Assembly (NCBI GenBank): GCA_941918925.1
Contig: OW799237.1
Span: forward strand, 97,933,015 to 97,997,014
Origin: Phyto melanocephala
Taxonomy: Eukaryota > Arthropoda > Insecta > Diptera > Rhinophoridae
DNA: 64,000 nucleotides
Direction: 5' to 3'
This document shows, one piece after another, positions 33,926 through 44,771 of the stretch (the stretch's first letter is position 1; the number at the start of each line of letters is the position of its first letter). The notes under the pieces are model-generated. The model had not been told where the DNA came from. It searched no databases and saw nothing but the letters and a program-made list of their open reading frames with translations. Both the position numbers and the translations under genes were made by a program.

Positions 33926-34343
33926 TATGTACGAATTGAAGTAAAGCTATATGTGTCTTTTTTGTTTCTTTTTCTAACAATATAGTGCTGCCATATAATT
34001 TATTAACAGTTTTTGATTAAAAATTTATTATGTATGGTATCTCTGCGGTATTGTTGACAATTTTTAATTTGTTTTTGAGTTAACAGTTTTTTTTAAAGTG
34101 AATTTTTATAAAGCTGCGACTTTTTTATGGGAGCTGAAATTATATGTTTAAATTTAATATAAATATCTTCAATCTGAATGCATGAAATAGGTACTTACTT
34201 TCTATTTATAATATATTTTGCCTTTAATTGTAAAAAAAGTGAATCATTTTAAAAACTGTATTTAAGAGTAAGAAGCTTGATTTATTAAACAAAAAAGTAA
34301 AATATTATTGCTCCACAAACCAGTTGTTGTATTTTATTGCTTA
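33926..34343. other. No recognisable gene
   Basis: AT-rich spacer, nothing recognised. Confidence 0.35.
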
Positions 34344-35044
34344 CTAGCCAAGCCCGGCGCGCGTTGCTACGCCCCTTAATGAATCAAAATGCATTCTGAA
34401 TTTTTATTGAATATCAAGTGCAGAAACCTAAAAATTATAATTTTTTTATGGGCGTGGCCCTGCCCACTTTTCTAATAACGAAATTGTATAGTCATAGCAG
34501 CTCAATATGTGTGCAAAGTTTCAGAAAAATCGGTCCAGTGCAAGTACCTCAAAATGATAACTTTTTTTTATGGGCGTGGCACTGCCCACTTTTCTAATCA
34601 CGAAATTGTAAAGTCATGACAGCTCAGTGTGTGTGCAAAGTTTTAGAAAAATCGGACCAGTGCAAGTAGCTAAAACTGATAACTAATTTTTTATGGGGTG
34701 ACCCCGCCCACTTTTTTTATCACGAAATTATAAAGTCATGACAGCTCAATATGTGTGCAAAGTTTCAGAAACATCGGCCCAGTGCAAGTAACTCAAAATT
34801 AAAACTTTTTTAGGGGCGTGGCCCCGCCCACTTTTCTTATCACGAAATTATTTAGTCATGAGAGCTCGATATGTGTGCAAAATTTCAGAAAAATCGGTCA
34901 TGTGCAAGTAGCTTAAAATGCTAACTAATTTTTTATGGGCGTGGCCCCGCCCACTTTTTTCCACCCATAAACACTCCCTGGTATGAGTACAACAACTTAC
35001 CAAAGTTTGAGCCCGATCGGTTTTACAGTTTCGGAGTCTATAGC

Positions 35045-35081
<37 letters not shown>

Positions 35082-35101
35082 TTCACTTTTATATATATAG
35101 A
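34344..35101 (-). mobile_element. Non-autonomous Helitron A with five ~120-bp internal tandem repeats
   Basis: Read on the minus strand it begins TCTATATATATAAAAGTG at 35101, preceded by A, and ends in CTAG at 34347-34344, followed by T. That is the Helitron A-TC...CTRR-T rule. Eight bases before CTAG is a GC-rich hairpin with stem GGCG/CGCC. Next to the 5' end is a CA/GT microsatellite (35047-35077). The interior has five tandem units, each with GGGCGTGGCC(C)YGCCCAC and TGTGTGCAAAGTTTCAGAAA, starting near 34449, 34570, 34693, 34812 and 34934. No Rep/helicase gene. The minus-strand 74-codon frame is a shadow of the CA tract. Confidence 0.85.
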
Positions 35102-36984
35102 TAGATATCTCAGCAGATTATAAACAAATTTTGCATTAGCTACTAGGGGCTTAACATTTTTAAAAGACTGATATTTAGTAGGGTGATCGAACCGTTACTA
35201 TTTGACCGGTTTTAACCGATTTTTTTTGGTTTTGTCGAAGCCGAATATTTTCTAATAACGCATCAGCCGGTTTTTTTGTTATTGTTAAGAGCTGAATGGT
35301 ACTATTAAATATATGCACACACCAAAATGCCCTACGAAATTCAAACATAAAGAACACATTTTGGAGGGTTTGTTTTATTTAAATAAGTGTCATAAGTGAT
35401 CTAAAAGGCTAAAAAGATTAATTGGTGCTTAATATTCTATAAGTCCAATATGTCTGCTAAGTAAGAGGTCATTTTCAATGTCAAGTTCCATAAAAACAAA
35501 AGAAAAAAATAGATAAACATACTTCAAAACATTTTAACTGCATGTTGTTTCTAAAAGATTATTTTAAAAGAATCCACAAAGAAGACAAAATTTTTAATTA
35601 TTATTTTAATTCAATAATGTGGTCTCACATATGTTAAATTGTTAACTACATATACATAGATATTTTATTAATGAAAGTGCATATGTTTAGATGCATATCT
35701 ATGTATAAATGTATCAATATGTTCGTATAATATTTTAAAGTAAAAATTCTTTAATATTTTCCGTCATGACTGCAGTATATTTTATACGTTCTTTGTCTTT
35801 GTGAATTGTCTTGATTTTATTTAAATAGTACGTTCAACTAAAAAATATATAAAATTTATCTAGTCGCATATAATAATTTGGGAAATTATTTCCAAATAAA
35901 ATGAAATTTAACACTTAAAAGTGTTTCGCTATCTTGTATTATATAAACCGAGATACCGTTTGACAGTTCCATTGAGTAATTTGTATTTTACTTATCTCAC
36001 TACAATAGATTCTTTCAATTAACTCATAGTTTTTAAAACTTAACAACAATTAATCATTTTTACGGTTTGAACAATGAAATATACTATAAGATAACAGTTT
36101 AAATTAAATCTGCAAACAATACTACCTCTTTGTAAATAAATTTTAGTACATAAACAATATTTTTAATATTAACAAAAAACATATTTAAAAAATAAATAAA
36201 AAAATCCGTACACTTTTGCTACACAAGCACGCCTATTCATGGCTTTTTTTTAATACTCACGTTAATGTATGCTTCCTTAATTGTAACAAACCGTTTCATT
36301 TCATATTTAAGAAATTTATATAAAGCGCAGGAAGTTTTAGTCTTGGCAACATTGGTTTCCTGTAGGCATCTTTATATATAAAAAAGCTAGAGACATTCAA
36401 TTGTGGTGATGGGTTCTTCTGCAAATTCTAACTTTATGGGGGTAAAAAAGGGTAAGAACAGGTAAACTCGGTAACCAAACATCTGCTACATTAAAAATGA
36501 CACAGATCACCTTGAAACAGTATTTTAATCTACTCAAAAAATAAGCCAATACACAGAAACAAAAATTAACATCTAAATACAAGAATTAAATTCTTAAGTT
36601 TAGCTGAAATCATGGTTAAAAATTCAATTATGATTTATTTCTGCTTTTCTAAAAAAAAAGTACAAAACGGGGTTGTTTTACAGAATCAAGTACAAGATTA
36701 TTAAAATTATAATTTACTTCTTAAATAAAGTCTTATTTCTCTCAAACTAAAAAAAAAAACTTATATTTTTTAAACAATTGCTTATATAATTCTCATTTTG
36801 TTTATCATACTTTTTCTATAAGTAATAATGTTTACGACAATAACGCTGTAGCTGTTTACGAGTTCACTTACCTCTTAAGCTATGTCCGTTACCTTTCATG
36901 CTTTTTCCGTTATTTTTCTGTTTTAGTTTTAATAAAATGTATCGCTGAATAAATGTTAAAGCGTAAGTAATGAGGATACTGCAC
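35102..36984. other. No recognisable gene
   Basis: 1.9 kb of AT-rich sequence. Minus frames 35175-35357 and 36397-36582 show no domain. No terminal repeats or RNA genes seen. Confidence 0.45.
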
Positions 36985-37173
36985 CAGGGATGGAAATCAT
37001 GGTACAATTGTACTTTTTATGGTACATTTTCGACCTTGTTGCTACCGTGGTACTACCGCGAGCTACTTGGTACAATTTAAAAATTCCAATGTCTCAAGTT
37101 CTCTTTAATTTTGTTTATGTGTTTTGTTTTATACTGTCAGCTTCTCTGTTTTTGTTGCAATGCTGTTCTCAAA

Positions 37174-37292
37174 GCGAATTCATGTACCAGGTGGTGTCAG
37201 GTCTGCAACCACAAAATCTGCCTAGTACTTTACTGCAAACTTCTTTCGAAAATCACCTATTAATTTGGCACCACCTGGTACATGAATTCGCC
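37174..37292. mobile_element. 119-bp GGCGAATTC-type MITE nested in hAT relic
   Basis: Left GCGAATTCATGTACCAGGTG followed by GTG, right inverse starting GGCGAATTCATGTACCAGG: 23 of 24 positions match. Unpaired centre about 70 bp. The shared GGCGAATTC terminus relates it to the element at 24436-24521. Confidence 0.85.
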
Positions 37293-37474
37293 TTGGCTGT
37301 TGTTATATGTATTTTATTTTACTTATGATTCGTAAGCATTTAAGGTGGACTTTAATAATGAAGTACTAAAATGGGTCGATAAGTTTACTCCAGAAAAAGT
37401 TATTATGGAAGAAACAAATTAATAGTACCTCTTTTGGTGAAAATTTTTCACACAAACAAACAAATATTGAAGCA

Positions 37475-37770
37475 ATAAATAATCAGTACAGAGCACTAGC
37501 CGTTCTCATTGAACTTAGATCACACAAAGATTAAAATATTTCCTATTTTTGGTCTAAAGTATCACAGATGAAAAATTAATTAAATGAGTTCATGTTTCCA
37601 GATATTTCAAGAATTGTAAGAGGAACTCTGTCTATTCCACATTCCTCGGCCAATCTCGAACGAGTTTTTTCTTCTCAAAACCAAATTTAAACAAAGAAAA
37701 GAAATAGACTACACGTTTCAAATTTGATACAAACAAAAGACTTATTGAAGTCAACAAATTCTTGTTGCCT
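37475..37770 (+). pseudogene. hAT transposase C-terminal (dimerisation) domain pseudogene
   Basis: One mostly open frame with three stops. It reads SYFWSKVSQMKN (upstream helix region), FPDISRIVRG, then LSIPHSSANLERVFSSQNQI, stop, TKKRNRLHVSNL. The (S/P)xSxxxERVFS core followed by KKRNRL is the hallmark of the hAT C-terminal dimerisation domain. In-frame stops and a missing N-terminal two thirds make it a dead fragment. Confidence 0.85.
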
Positions 37771-37927
37771 TAAAAAATAACAGAAAATTTATTAGCTAAA
37801 AGTATTTAATAAATAAAAATTGTTAAATAACCGATCTCTACGTATGTACCTATGAATGTAATATTTAATATTTTTAATTTACTAATTTTTTTGGGATATG
37901 CTCCCATAATTTTTCAATTATATTTAT

Positions 37928-38124
37928 TTGGTTGTTGGGTTTAAGCTGGTTTATATGCATTTCACTGGTGCTTATGTCAGATCATCAGTAAACCTTTACC
38001 CAAATTCTTGAAAAAGTTTAAAATTTTTTAATTAAAAATATAACTTATAAAAATCATCAGTAAACCTTTACCCAAATTCTTGAAAAAGTTTAAAATTTTT
38101 TAATTTAAAAATATAACTTATAAA
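37928..38124 (-). mobile_element. F2 hammerhead-bearing mini-element, copy b (truncated, internally duplicated)
   Basis: Left end TTGGTTGTTGGGTTTAAGCT as in the other F2 copies; the opposite inverted end is missing. A 72-bp segment is duplicated in tandem (37981-38052 and 38053-38124), so the CUGAUGA half of the ribozyme is present twice but the GAAA half only once. Confidence 0.75.
37948..37994 (-). ncRNA. Hammerhead ribozyme-like motif, F2b
   Basis: Same architecture as F2a: stem I GGUUUA (37994-37989) and UAAACC (37953-37948), CUGAUGA, stem II, GAAA, UGCA loop, U, A17. Stem II is weakened to CUGA/CCAG, with one mismatch at the loop-proximal pair. Probably less stable than F2a. Confidence 0.65.
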
Positions 38125-38125
38125 A

Positions 38126-38745
38126 AGCTTAAATCACGTTTTCTTAAAATCAAACTTTTTTCAGCTTAACTATTTTTAAAATTAAGGAATTCGCTACGGC
38201 TTAATTTATGTAAGTACGGATTACTTGATTTGTTTTATGAGTGTAGGTGTTTAGCCTTTTTTTGATTTTTAATCCCTAAGGGGTAAAAACGATATTTGGT
38301 ACTTTATTGCTAGCCTATGTAACAATACAATTTAATTTGTATTAGTTAACCCGCAAAAAATATTAACAAGATTCCGAAACATTTTTTCAAATTTGCATGT
38401 ATGAGGAGTATAAATTTTTCCTCTTTTTGGTACTTTTTAAAAAGCATGTTTCTTATATCATTCAATAGGACATAACTTAAGTTATTATTGCTTATTAGAA
38501 TATGGGCAATTATTTAGGTGAAAATTTAAAAAAATTTCGGGGAACAAAAATGGTATCAAAAAAGCGAAAATATGTATATTCATAATTACATGACCGATTC
38601 GGGAATAAATTTGTAATAGGGATAATTATAATAGAGATTATACCAGACATAAAAATTTATATATTTTAGGGAAAATTCGGGAAAACAGTATGGGCTTCTT
38701 AGAACGTATTTATGTTTATGCAAAAAAAAAAAAATAAAATTTTAA
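38126..38745. other. No recognisable gene
   Basis: AT-rich. A TTTTTGGTACTTTTTAAAAA motif (about 38415) resembles the repeated motif of 39110-39649. Confidence 0.35.
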
Positions 38746-38807
38746 TTTTATAATTCAAATTAAATTAAATTGCAATAATTTTTATTAATATTCTTATAAA
38801 ATTATTT

Positions 38808-38876
38808 CCAATATTAGCCGAGTGGAATGCATTTTCGAATTCAGCTACGATTTCATCATCAGCACTCTTTATCGCT
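38808..38876 (-). ncRNA. Hammerhead ribozyme-like motif, F1d
   Basis: Inner stem I GAGUG/CACUC is perfect (3' arm at 38824-38820). CUGAUGA is intact and followed by the extra U. Stem II is GAAAUC/GAAUUC with one A-A mismatch and a U-A pair where F1b has C-G. GAAA, two-pair stem III and the UGCA loop follow, with C17 at 38825. A short outer stem I (CGAU/AUUG) remains. Surrounding sequence (about 38745-38960) is a diverged F1 unit. Confidence 0.72.
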
Positions 38877-39109
38877 ATACTACTATGTAATTTAAAATTC
38901 CTCTATATGTTACAATTGAATGAAATTTTAATTAGTGAATCTTAGTATTAATTTTCAAATTTGCTGAATTTTTACCTCAACTATCAAATGACATATAAAA
39001 AAAGGTCAAAATAACAATGATTCATATTAAAATTTAATATATGTTTAAAACTTTTAAAATTGAAATTTGTACATTAATATGGAAAACCTAAAAAGTTGCT
39101 TTTTTATTT

Positions 39110-39649
39110 TTAAGGCACTTTTTGTAATTTCTAAGTTTATAAAGCTAGAATTTTTAAATTAGAGACTTTTGATTTGAGATGAGGTTGAAAATTTTGTGCG
39201 CGACCCAAAAGGTACTTTTGCGTATCTTTATGGGGAGACTAAAAATGTTTGGACATTTTTTCGTGATTTTTTTTTGGTACTTTTTGTATTTTCTGCGTCT
39301 GCAAATTTATATTTTCGAAATGAGGGACTATTATGCCAGTTGAGATTGAAAAAAAAATTAAACAACTAAAAGATAATCTTTTAGGTTTTAATAGTACTTT
39401 TTGTATTTTTTACGTTTATGAAGCTAGAATTTTGAAATTAGTGACTATTTATTCAAGATGAGACTAAAAATATAAAGGGTGATTCTTGCTTTTTTATGGT
39501 ACTTTTCGTAGTTTCTTCGTTTATGAACATATTTAGATTCTTTAAATTAGTGACTATTGATCCGCGGCAGGATTAAAAATGTTACGTGTGACCAATAAGT
39601 TACTTTTTATCATCTCTATGGCACTTATTTATATGTATTTTGTTTTGAA
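39110..39649. repeat. Degenerate ~100-bp tandem repeat
   Basis: Units share TGGTACTTTTTGTA followed by TTTATGAAGCTAGAATTTT, AATTAGTGACTATT and GAGATGAGA...AAAAAT. The TACTTTT motif recurs at 39116, 39213, 39279, 39394, 39500 and 39601. A further unit appears near 40230-40380 on the other side of Helitron B. No coding capacity. Confidence 0.65.
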
Positions 39650-40132
39650 CTAGAAAAGCCCGGCGCGCGTTGCTACGACCCTTAATGAATAAAAAAGCAT
39701 TCTAAATTTTAATTCAATATCAAGTGCAAAAAGCTAAAAATTATAACTTTTATAATGCGCGTGGCATTGCCGACGTTTCTAATCACGAAACTGTATAGTC
39801 GTGACAGCTTAAGATGTGTGCAAAGTTTCAGAAAAATCGGTCTAGTGCAAGTACCTCAAAATTATAACTTTTTTAATGGGCGTGGCCCTGTCCACTTTTA
39901 TAATCACGAAATTATATAGTCAATACAAAACAATATGTGTGCAAAGTTTCAGAAAAATCGGTCAAGTGCAAGTAGCTAAAAATTATAACTAATTTTTTAT
40001 GGGCGTAGCCCCGCCACTCCCTGGGATGTGTACAACAACTTGCAAAAGTTTGAGTCCCATCGGTTTTACAGTTTCGGAGTCTATAGCTAACACACACACA
40101 CACACACAGAGTTTCACTTTTATATATGTATA
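39650..40132 (-). mobile_element. Non-autonomous Helitron B
   Basis: CTAG (39650-39653), preceded by A, then GCCCGGCGCGCGTTGCTACG as in Helitron A. Three tandem units follow with GGCGTGG and TGTGTGCAAAGTTTCAGAAA. A short CA run (40089-40107) precedes GAGTTTCACTTTTATATATG at the mutated 5' end. It interrupts the ~100-bp tandem repeat. Overlapping open frames (39912-40184) are shadows. Confidence 0.8.
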
Positions 40133-41611
40133 TAAATTTTTGAAGTTACTTTGCATCAATTTGTTGTTGCATTTACCCGTATGAATATGCCTTGATACTA
40201 ATTTGTTGGCTTTGAAAATTATAGAGGAGTATAAAATGTTACTCTTGTTATTTTTATTGTAATTTTTGAATTTTCTAAATTTATGAATCTAAAATTTTGA
40301 AACTCTGTCTCTTGGCTGAGATGGAAGATATGTATTTCCCCAATATATTCTTACAGTACTTTTAATTTTTCTACATAAAATGAAACAAGAGGAACCAGTT
40401 TACTTAAATTAAACGCAAAAAAATTTAGTATTAAAAAAAAGAACTTGATTACTCAATTAATAGTAAGAACTGCGCTAGCTAAGTTGCGGATATTTTACTA
40501 CATTTTTGCGTAGTCTCTTTTTCTATTATTTGACTTTGACAGCGTTTTAGTGCTATAAGCCGAAGAAAAACTATAAATGATCCACCCATTGGCAGCAACT
40601 GAAATGCAGGCTCAATGGCTTGCAAATGATTTAACTCACATTACCAATGTTCTTTTTACACTATCTGAGTTCTCATCTAAGTTTAACAACTGATTTACAT
40701 CCAGACTTACAACATTTAATTTTTAATTCAGAATAGCTTCCCACAATTATATTAAATTCAAATCTCATAAATTTTAAAACATTTAGATACCAGGGGATCT
40801 CTAAATAAATGTTCAAAAGCTCAACTCAGATGAAAAATCACTTGGTGTAATGGAAGCTTAAGATATACCTATTTTTCTAAAATATTGTGTAAATACTTTA
40901 TAAAAAATAAAATTTTTATAAGAAATTACTTAAAAACATGTCCATTTAGTACAAAAATTGTATTTGTCTATTTAGAGCAAACATTTAATAGTCCATTTAC
41001 AAAAATTTATTAATAAATTTCATAAATATCCAAAAAATTTTCTAAAAATTTCTTTATATGAGTATAAGTTTTTAAAATTTATTTTATTGAAGAAGATTGT
41101 CAAATTTTAAATCTAAAAATGTTAATGACATGATCATACAAATCTAGAATGCTCCGGCTATGCCATTAAGAACTCTTATAAAAGCTATTCTTAATTGGTG
41201 TAGTTTTTTATGACTAAATTCATTTTTGATTGTGTTGTGCGTTAAAGAATTGTTTAACAAATTACAATTCATGTAATCACTTGAAACCAATCAATTATCC
41301 ATTAAATTGTACTGATCTTTAACAATAAATCATCGTTCACAACAAGAAGCTTAATTTAGCCAAAAAGAAACATCATACATAAATATGTACATACTTAAAT
41401 ACATACATACTAAAAGCAAATGAATCGCACAAAATATCCGAGTAATACAAATATGTATTCAACAAGCCATCCATCGATGTATGTATGTATATGTTAACTC
41501 ATACGTGGAGTCATGTTTTATATCATCAATATAACAAAATAGTGTTGCCAAAAGTAGAAATAGTTTAAATCGAGCTAAAAAAAGTCAATAGCAGGTAAAA
41601 CGAAATAAAAA
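40133..41611. other. No recognisable gene
   Basis: AT-rich sequence; the start (about 40210-40380) continues the degenerate tandem repeat interrupted by Helitron B. ACATAC runs near 41400. No RNA gene or domain. Confidence 0.4.
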
Positions 41612-41774
41612 AAGTTAGAGCGCTATATTCGGCCGTGCCGAATCTGATAATACCCTTCACCATCATGTACATAGGTATAATCCCACATCGTAGCTTAACC
41701 TATATTTCATGTTATACGCCATTTTTCTTTATTATTTCCTACGTAATCCCCGATTTTGAATTTTTACGTAGTTA

Positions 41775-42498
41775 CAGTAGACTCGCGGTAACAAAAACAC
41801 TGCCTAACGTGAACACCGGATAAGATGAACATAATTTTTTTACACTGACTACTCTGTAGCGTAAACACAGTGAGAAAGACTTATAACGTGAACAAATTTG
41901 TCGGTTATCCAAATCGTTTTCATAAAAAGGGGTATCCCCGTAAATGATTGCACAGGTTTAGTTTAGTGCGCGCTGCTGATTTAGCATGATCTAATCTAAA
42001 GTATTTCGTGAAAAATGTCACAAAAACTACCAAAATTCTCAAGTTAAACTCCTTGTGATTGGAAAGGCAAAAAATCCTTGCTCTTTTAGAAATTTTGAAT
42101 CTCCTGTGGACTACAATTACTTTAAACTGTAATAATGACAGCTGCCATTTTTGAAAATTGGCTTAACTATTAATGGACACTATTGGCTATTTAAATTCAA
42201 CTTGGCAACGTCTTAAAAAGAAAAAAATAGCAAAATGCTGCCTGAACACTTTTAGCTCTTTAGGAGATGAAGAAGAAAAAGTAACACATTTTTAAAATTA
42301 ATTTTAACGTACTTATTTTTTCTTAACAAAACATATGTACATAACAATCCGAAATACCAAAAAATAAATGCATTATATTTAAATCACATGTCTAATTTGT
42401 TTGGAAATTTAAAAGAGTTACACCTTCGACAACATGAACAACTTCGCAAACGTGAACACGCTCGGTTTTTAATAGTTCACGTTACCGCGAGTCTACTG
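41775..42498 (+). mobile_element. pogo-like DNA transposon, 724 bp, inserted in FR-c
   Basis: Termini CAGTAGACTCGCGGTAAC are perfect inverted repeats of 18 bp, and TA flanks both sides (41773-41774, 42499-42500). Removing the element restores the FR-c sequence seen at 4605-4625. It encodes only remnants of a pogo/Tigger transposase. Internally deleted compared with autonomous elements of about 2 kb. Confidence 0.9.
42040..42290 (+). pseudogene. pogo/Tigger transposase (DDE) fragment
   Basis: One frame reads QVKLLVIGKAKNPCSFRNF then SPVDYNYFKL and stops. The next frame reads MTAAIFENWLNY (from 42135). Further on is AKCCLNTFSSLGDEEE, the C-terminal region. In pogo/Tigger and jerky-like transposases LxVIGKxKxPxCF, an xxAWMTxxIFxxWL segment and a late KCWxKAGF segment occur in this order (established). 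The catalytic-triad region between them is deleted. Confidence 0.75.
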
Positions 42499-43682
42499 TA
42501 TCTGTATTCTACTAGTCAAGCCCTTTAATTTGATACCCATATTGATAAGGTTAAAAAAATTTGATCGGCCATTTTGTTTTAGACGCCATCTTGGATTTTA
42601 TATTTTTTAATAATTTACTGTATTGTACTTGTCAAGCCCTTTTATTTGATACAAATATTGTAAGGGTTGAAGGAGTTACATTTTAAAATACCAGACTTGG
42701 CTCATATAAACCACTTTGTAGTGGTGGCCACCATGAATTTAAATTTTTTTTTATAGTACCTTATATTGGGCTAGTCAAGTCCTTTCATATGATACCAATA
42801 TTGATTCTCTCGGTTGTCTAGAAGCTGAAACAAATTGGTTTTCGTTTGTAAATTTTTGGAATATATATAAATTTGCCTATAACTTTACCGATTAGAGCCC
42901 GATTTATGTAAAATTTTTCACGAATATCTAGAGCAATTTTAAATCTACAAATAGTAACAAAGGTACCTATAAATTATTCTATGGTTGAAAAATTTTAAGT
43001 TTGGCGGTAAAAATATGGGAAAAAGACAGAGGCAGTCGTGTTTATTTGCTCATATCTCAGACAGGGAGATTTTGCTGAATTTCAGTAGCGATTCATTCCC
43101 GGATATTTCCAAAAGATTGATGCCATATACAGGTTATGGCACATCATACATACATACCTTCTTGTTGTGTGTGATCATGATCGTGGAACATGCTGTAAAC
43201 AAACAAAAAGCTTCACAACACCAACAATAAAAAACTCACAAATGCTTTACCATCATATACGTATGCACACACGTACATAGATACAAAAGTATGTAACATC
43301 AGCGCCTGCCTTTATTATTGTTGTTTTCTAATTACAATTTTATTGTTGCAATATAATCAAGAACAAGAGCGTACGTGGTTTTCTGCTCATATCTCAGCTG
43401 ATAATAAGTCGAAATCGTTAGTTTTAAATAAAAAATTTTTCGAATGCATTTCTAATAAATTAATATCACGTTTTAGTCCGTGGAGCGGACAGATGGACAT
43501 ACCTAAATCATAAGGATTCAGAATATATAAATTTTATGGGGTTGCAAATAAATTCTTTAGATATTACAAATGGAGAGACAAGCAAATATACATACAAGGC
43601 TAGGATTTTATTTTTAAATTTGTTAATTAATACTAAATGCTAATAAATACCGAAATCATATTGAAATTTTATTAAACATGAT

Positions 43683-43842
43683 CTGCCTGTTCAACGATGT
43701 TGAAAGAAAACACAAGCGAAATTTCATTCGTACAAATATATTGAAAACAATAACAAAAACTAAAAATTTGTTTTTGTTTTCAACGTATTTGTGCGAATGA
43801 AATTTCGCTTGGGTTTTCTTTCGACATCGTTGAACAGGCGGG
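43683..43842. mobile_element. 160-bp foldback element with ~67-bp arms
   Basis: The left arm CTGCCTGTTCAACGATGTTG continues AAAGAAAACACAAGCGAAAT and TTCATTCGTACAAATATATT; the right arm is its inverse with about six substitutions, mostly transitions. The loop is about 20 bp of A-rich sequence. Transcribed from either strand it would give a long, nearly perfect hairpin RNA. Confidence 0.88.
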
Positions 43843-44771
43843 ATATCTCTTACTTATTTTTAAAAAGAATAGGGAAACTTATATTAGTTCCTTTGCATAT
43901 AAATAGTTAAATAAAATATTTCTATTTTAATCTATAAAAAAAAACAGAAAATTAGCAAAATAGCAAAACTTTACTCAACCAGTATGCAAAAAATTTAAAA
44001 TAGAGTCTGAAAAAAGCTATAATAAAAAACCTTTATTACAAAAATAAATGAGGAATAAATAACATTTTATTTTAATATCTCTAACCTGGCAACACTGCAA
44101 CGAACTTGGCAAAAATCTGAACATCATCATCATCATTCTCATCAACATTAGATTCAATCTTCAAGATACATTACCCACAATTATTTATACATTACGTACA
44201 TATATTGAACACTTTATACATGTACGCAGGTATGTCGATATTGTTGTTGACCAGGTTAATTTTTTTTAACTTATAAATTTTGGAAAATTATTTTATTGGC
44301 TTTGGTCGAAACTGGATTTGCCTTACACAGAAAATAAATTTAATACAAAAATGAATCTTCAATTTAATGCATCGTTGCTAAAGTGGAACATAATAAGCCA
44401 TGTAAAATTTTCCTGTAAATTCTTTCGTTCTAGCCATTAAATGTATACACAGTACTGTTAACGGACAGATGGAAGGACATAGAATGTTAATACTTTAAAT
44501 GCCTAGAACATATGTTACTTTATTGGATGTTAAAGAAATGCTTCGGTATGTATAATTTTTAAATACTTATGTATGATTTTAAAATTTTTTGATAGTGGGG
44601 TGTACCAGAGAATGACATTCAGTACCACTTTGCATACTGTTTAAACGTTAATGAAGAAGAATAATGAAGGAAGATAAAATTATACAATACTGTCAATATA
44701 ATTGTATTTTTATAAAGAATTTTATTTGCCGTTAGTTCTTTTTATAAACGAAATACTAAAATATGCCTTTT
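43843..44771. other. No recognisable gene
   Basis: AT-rich spacer, no domain or boundary recognised. Confidence 0.35.

Larger units (their letters stand above)
36985..37770 (+). mobile_element. hAT element relic
   Basis: The left end CAGGGATGGAAATCATGGTA matches the CAGGG-type terminal inverted repeat of hAT transposons. Repeated TGGTAC motifs follow as candidate subterminal sites. The C-terminal transposase region lies at 37475-37770. The right terminus is not found, so the end is where coding similarity fades. A small MITE interrupts it at 37174-37292. The 112-codon frame 36990-37328 spans the left end and the MITE and is not a gene. Confidence 0.65.
41612..43600 (+). mobile_element. FR-c dispersed repeat, longest copy (split by a pogo element)
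   Basis: Cap AAGTTAGAGCGCTATATTCG with intact palindrome, AATACCCTTCACCATCATGT, FR-c modules TCTACTAGTCAAGCCCTTTA (42507 onward) repeated with variation at 42600 and 42770, and a 3' module with TATGGGGTTGCAAATA and ATTACAAATGGAGAGACAAG. Interrupted at 41775-42498. Open frames 41635-41823 and 42985-43230 are shadows. Confidence 0.75.

Noticed and set aside
36990..37328. 112-codon plus-strand open frame
   Set aside because: It runs across a hAT terminus and a 119-bp palindromic MITE; the composition is low complexity and no domain is visible.
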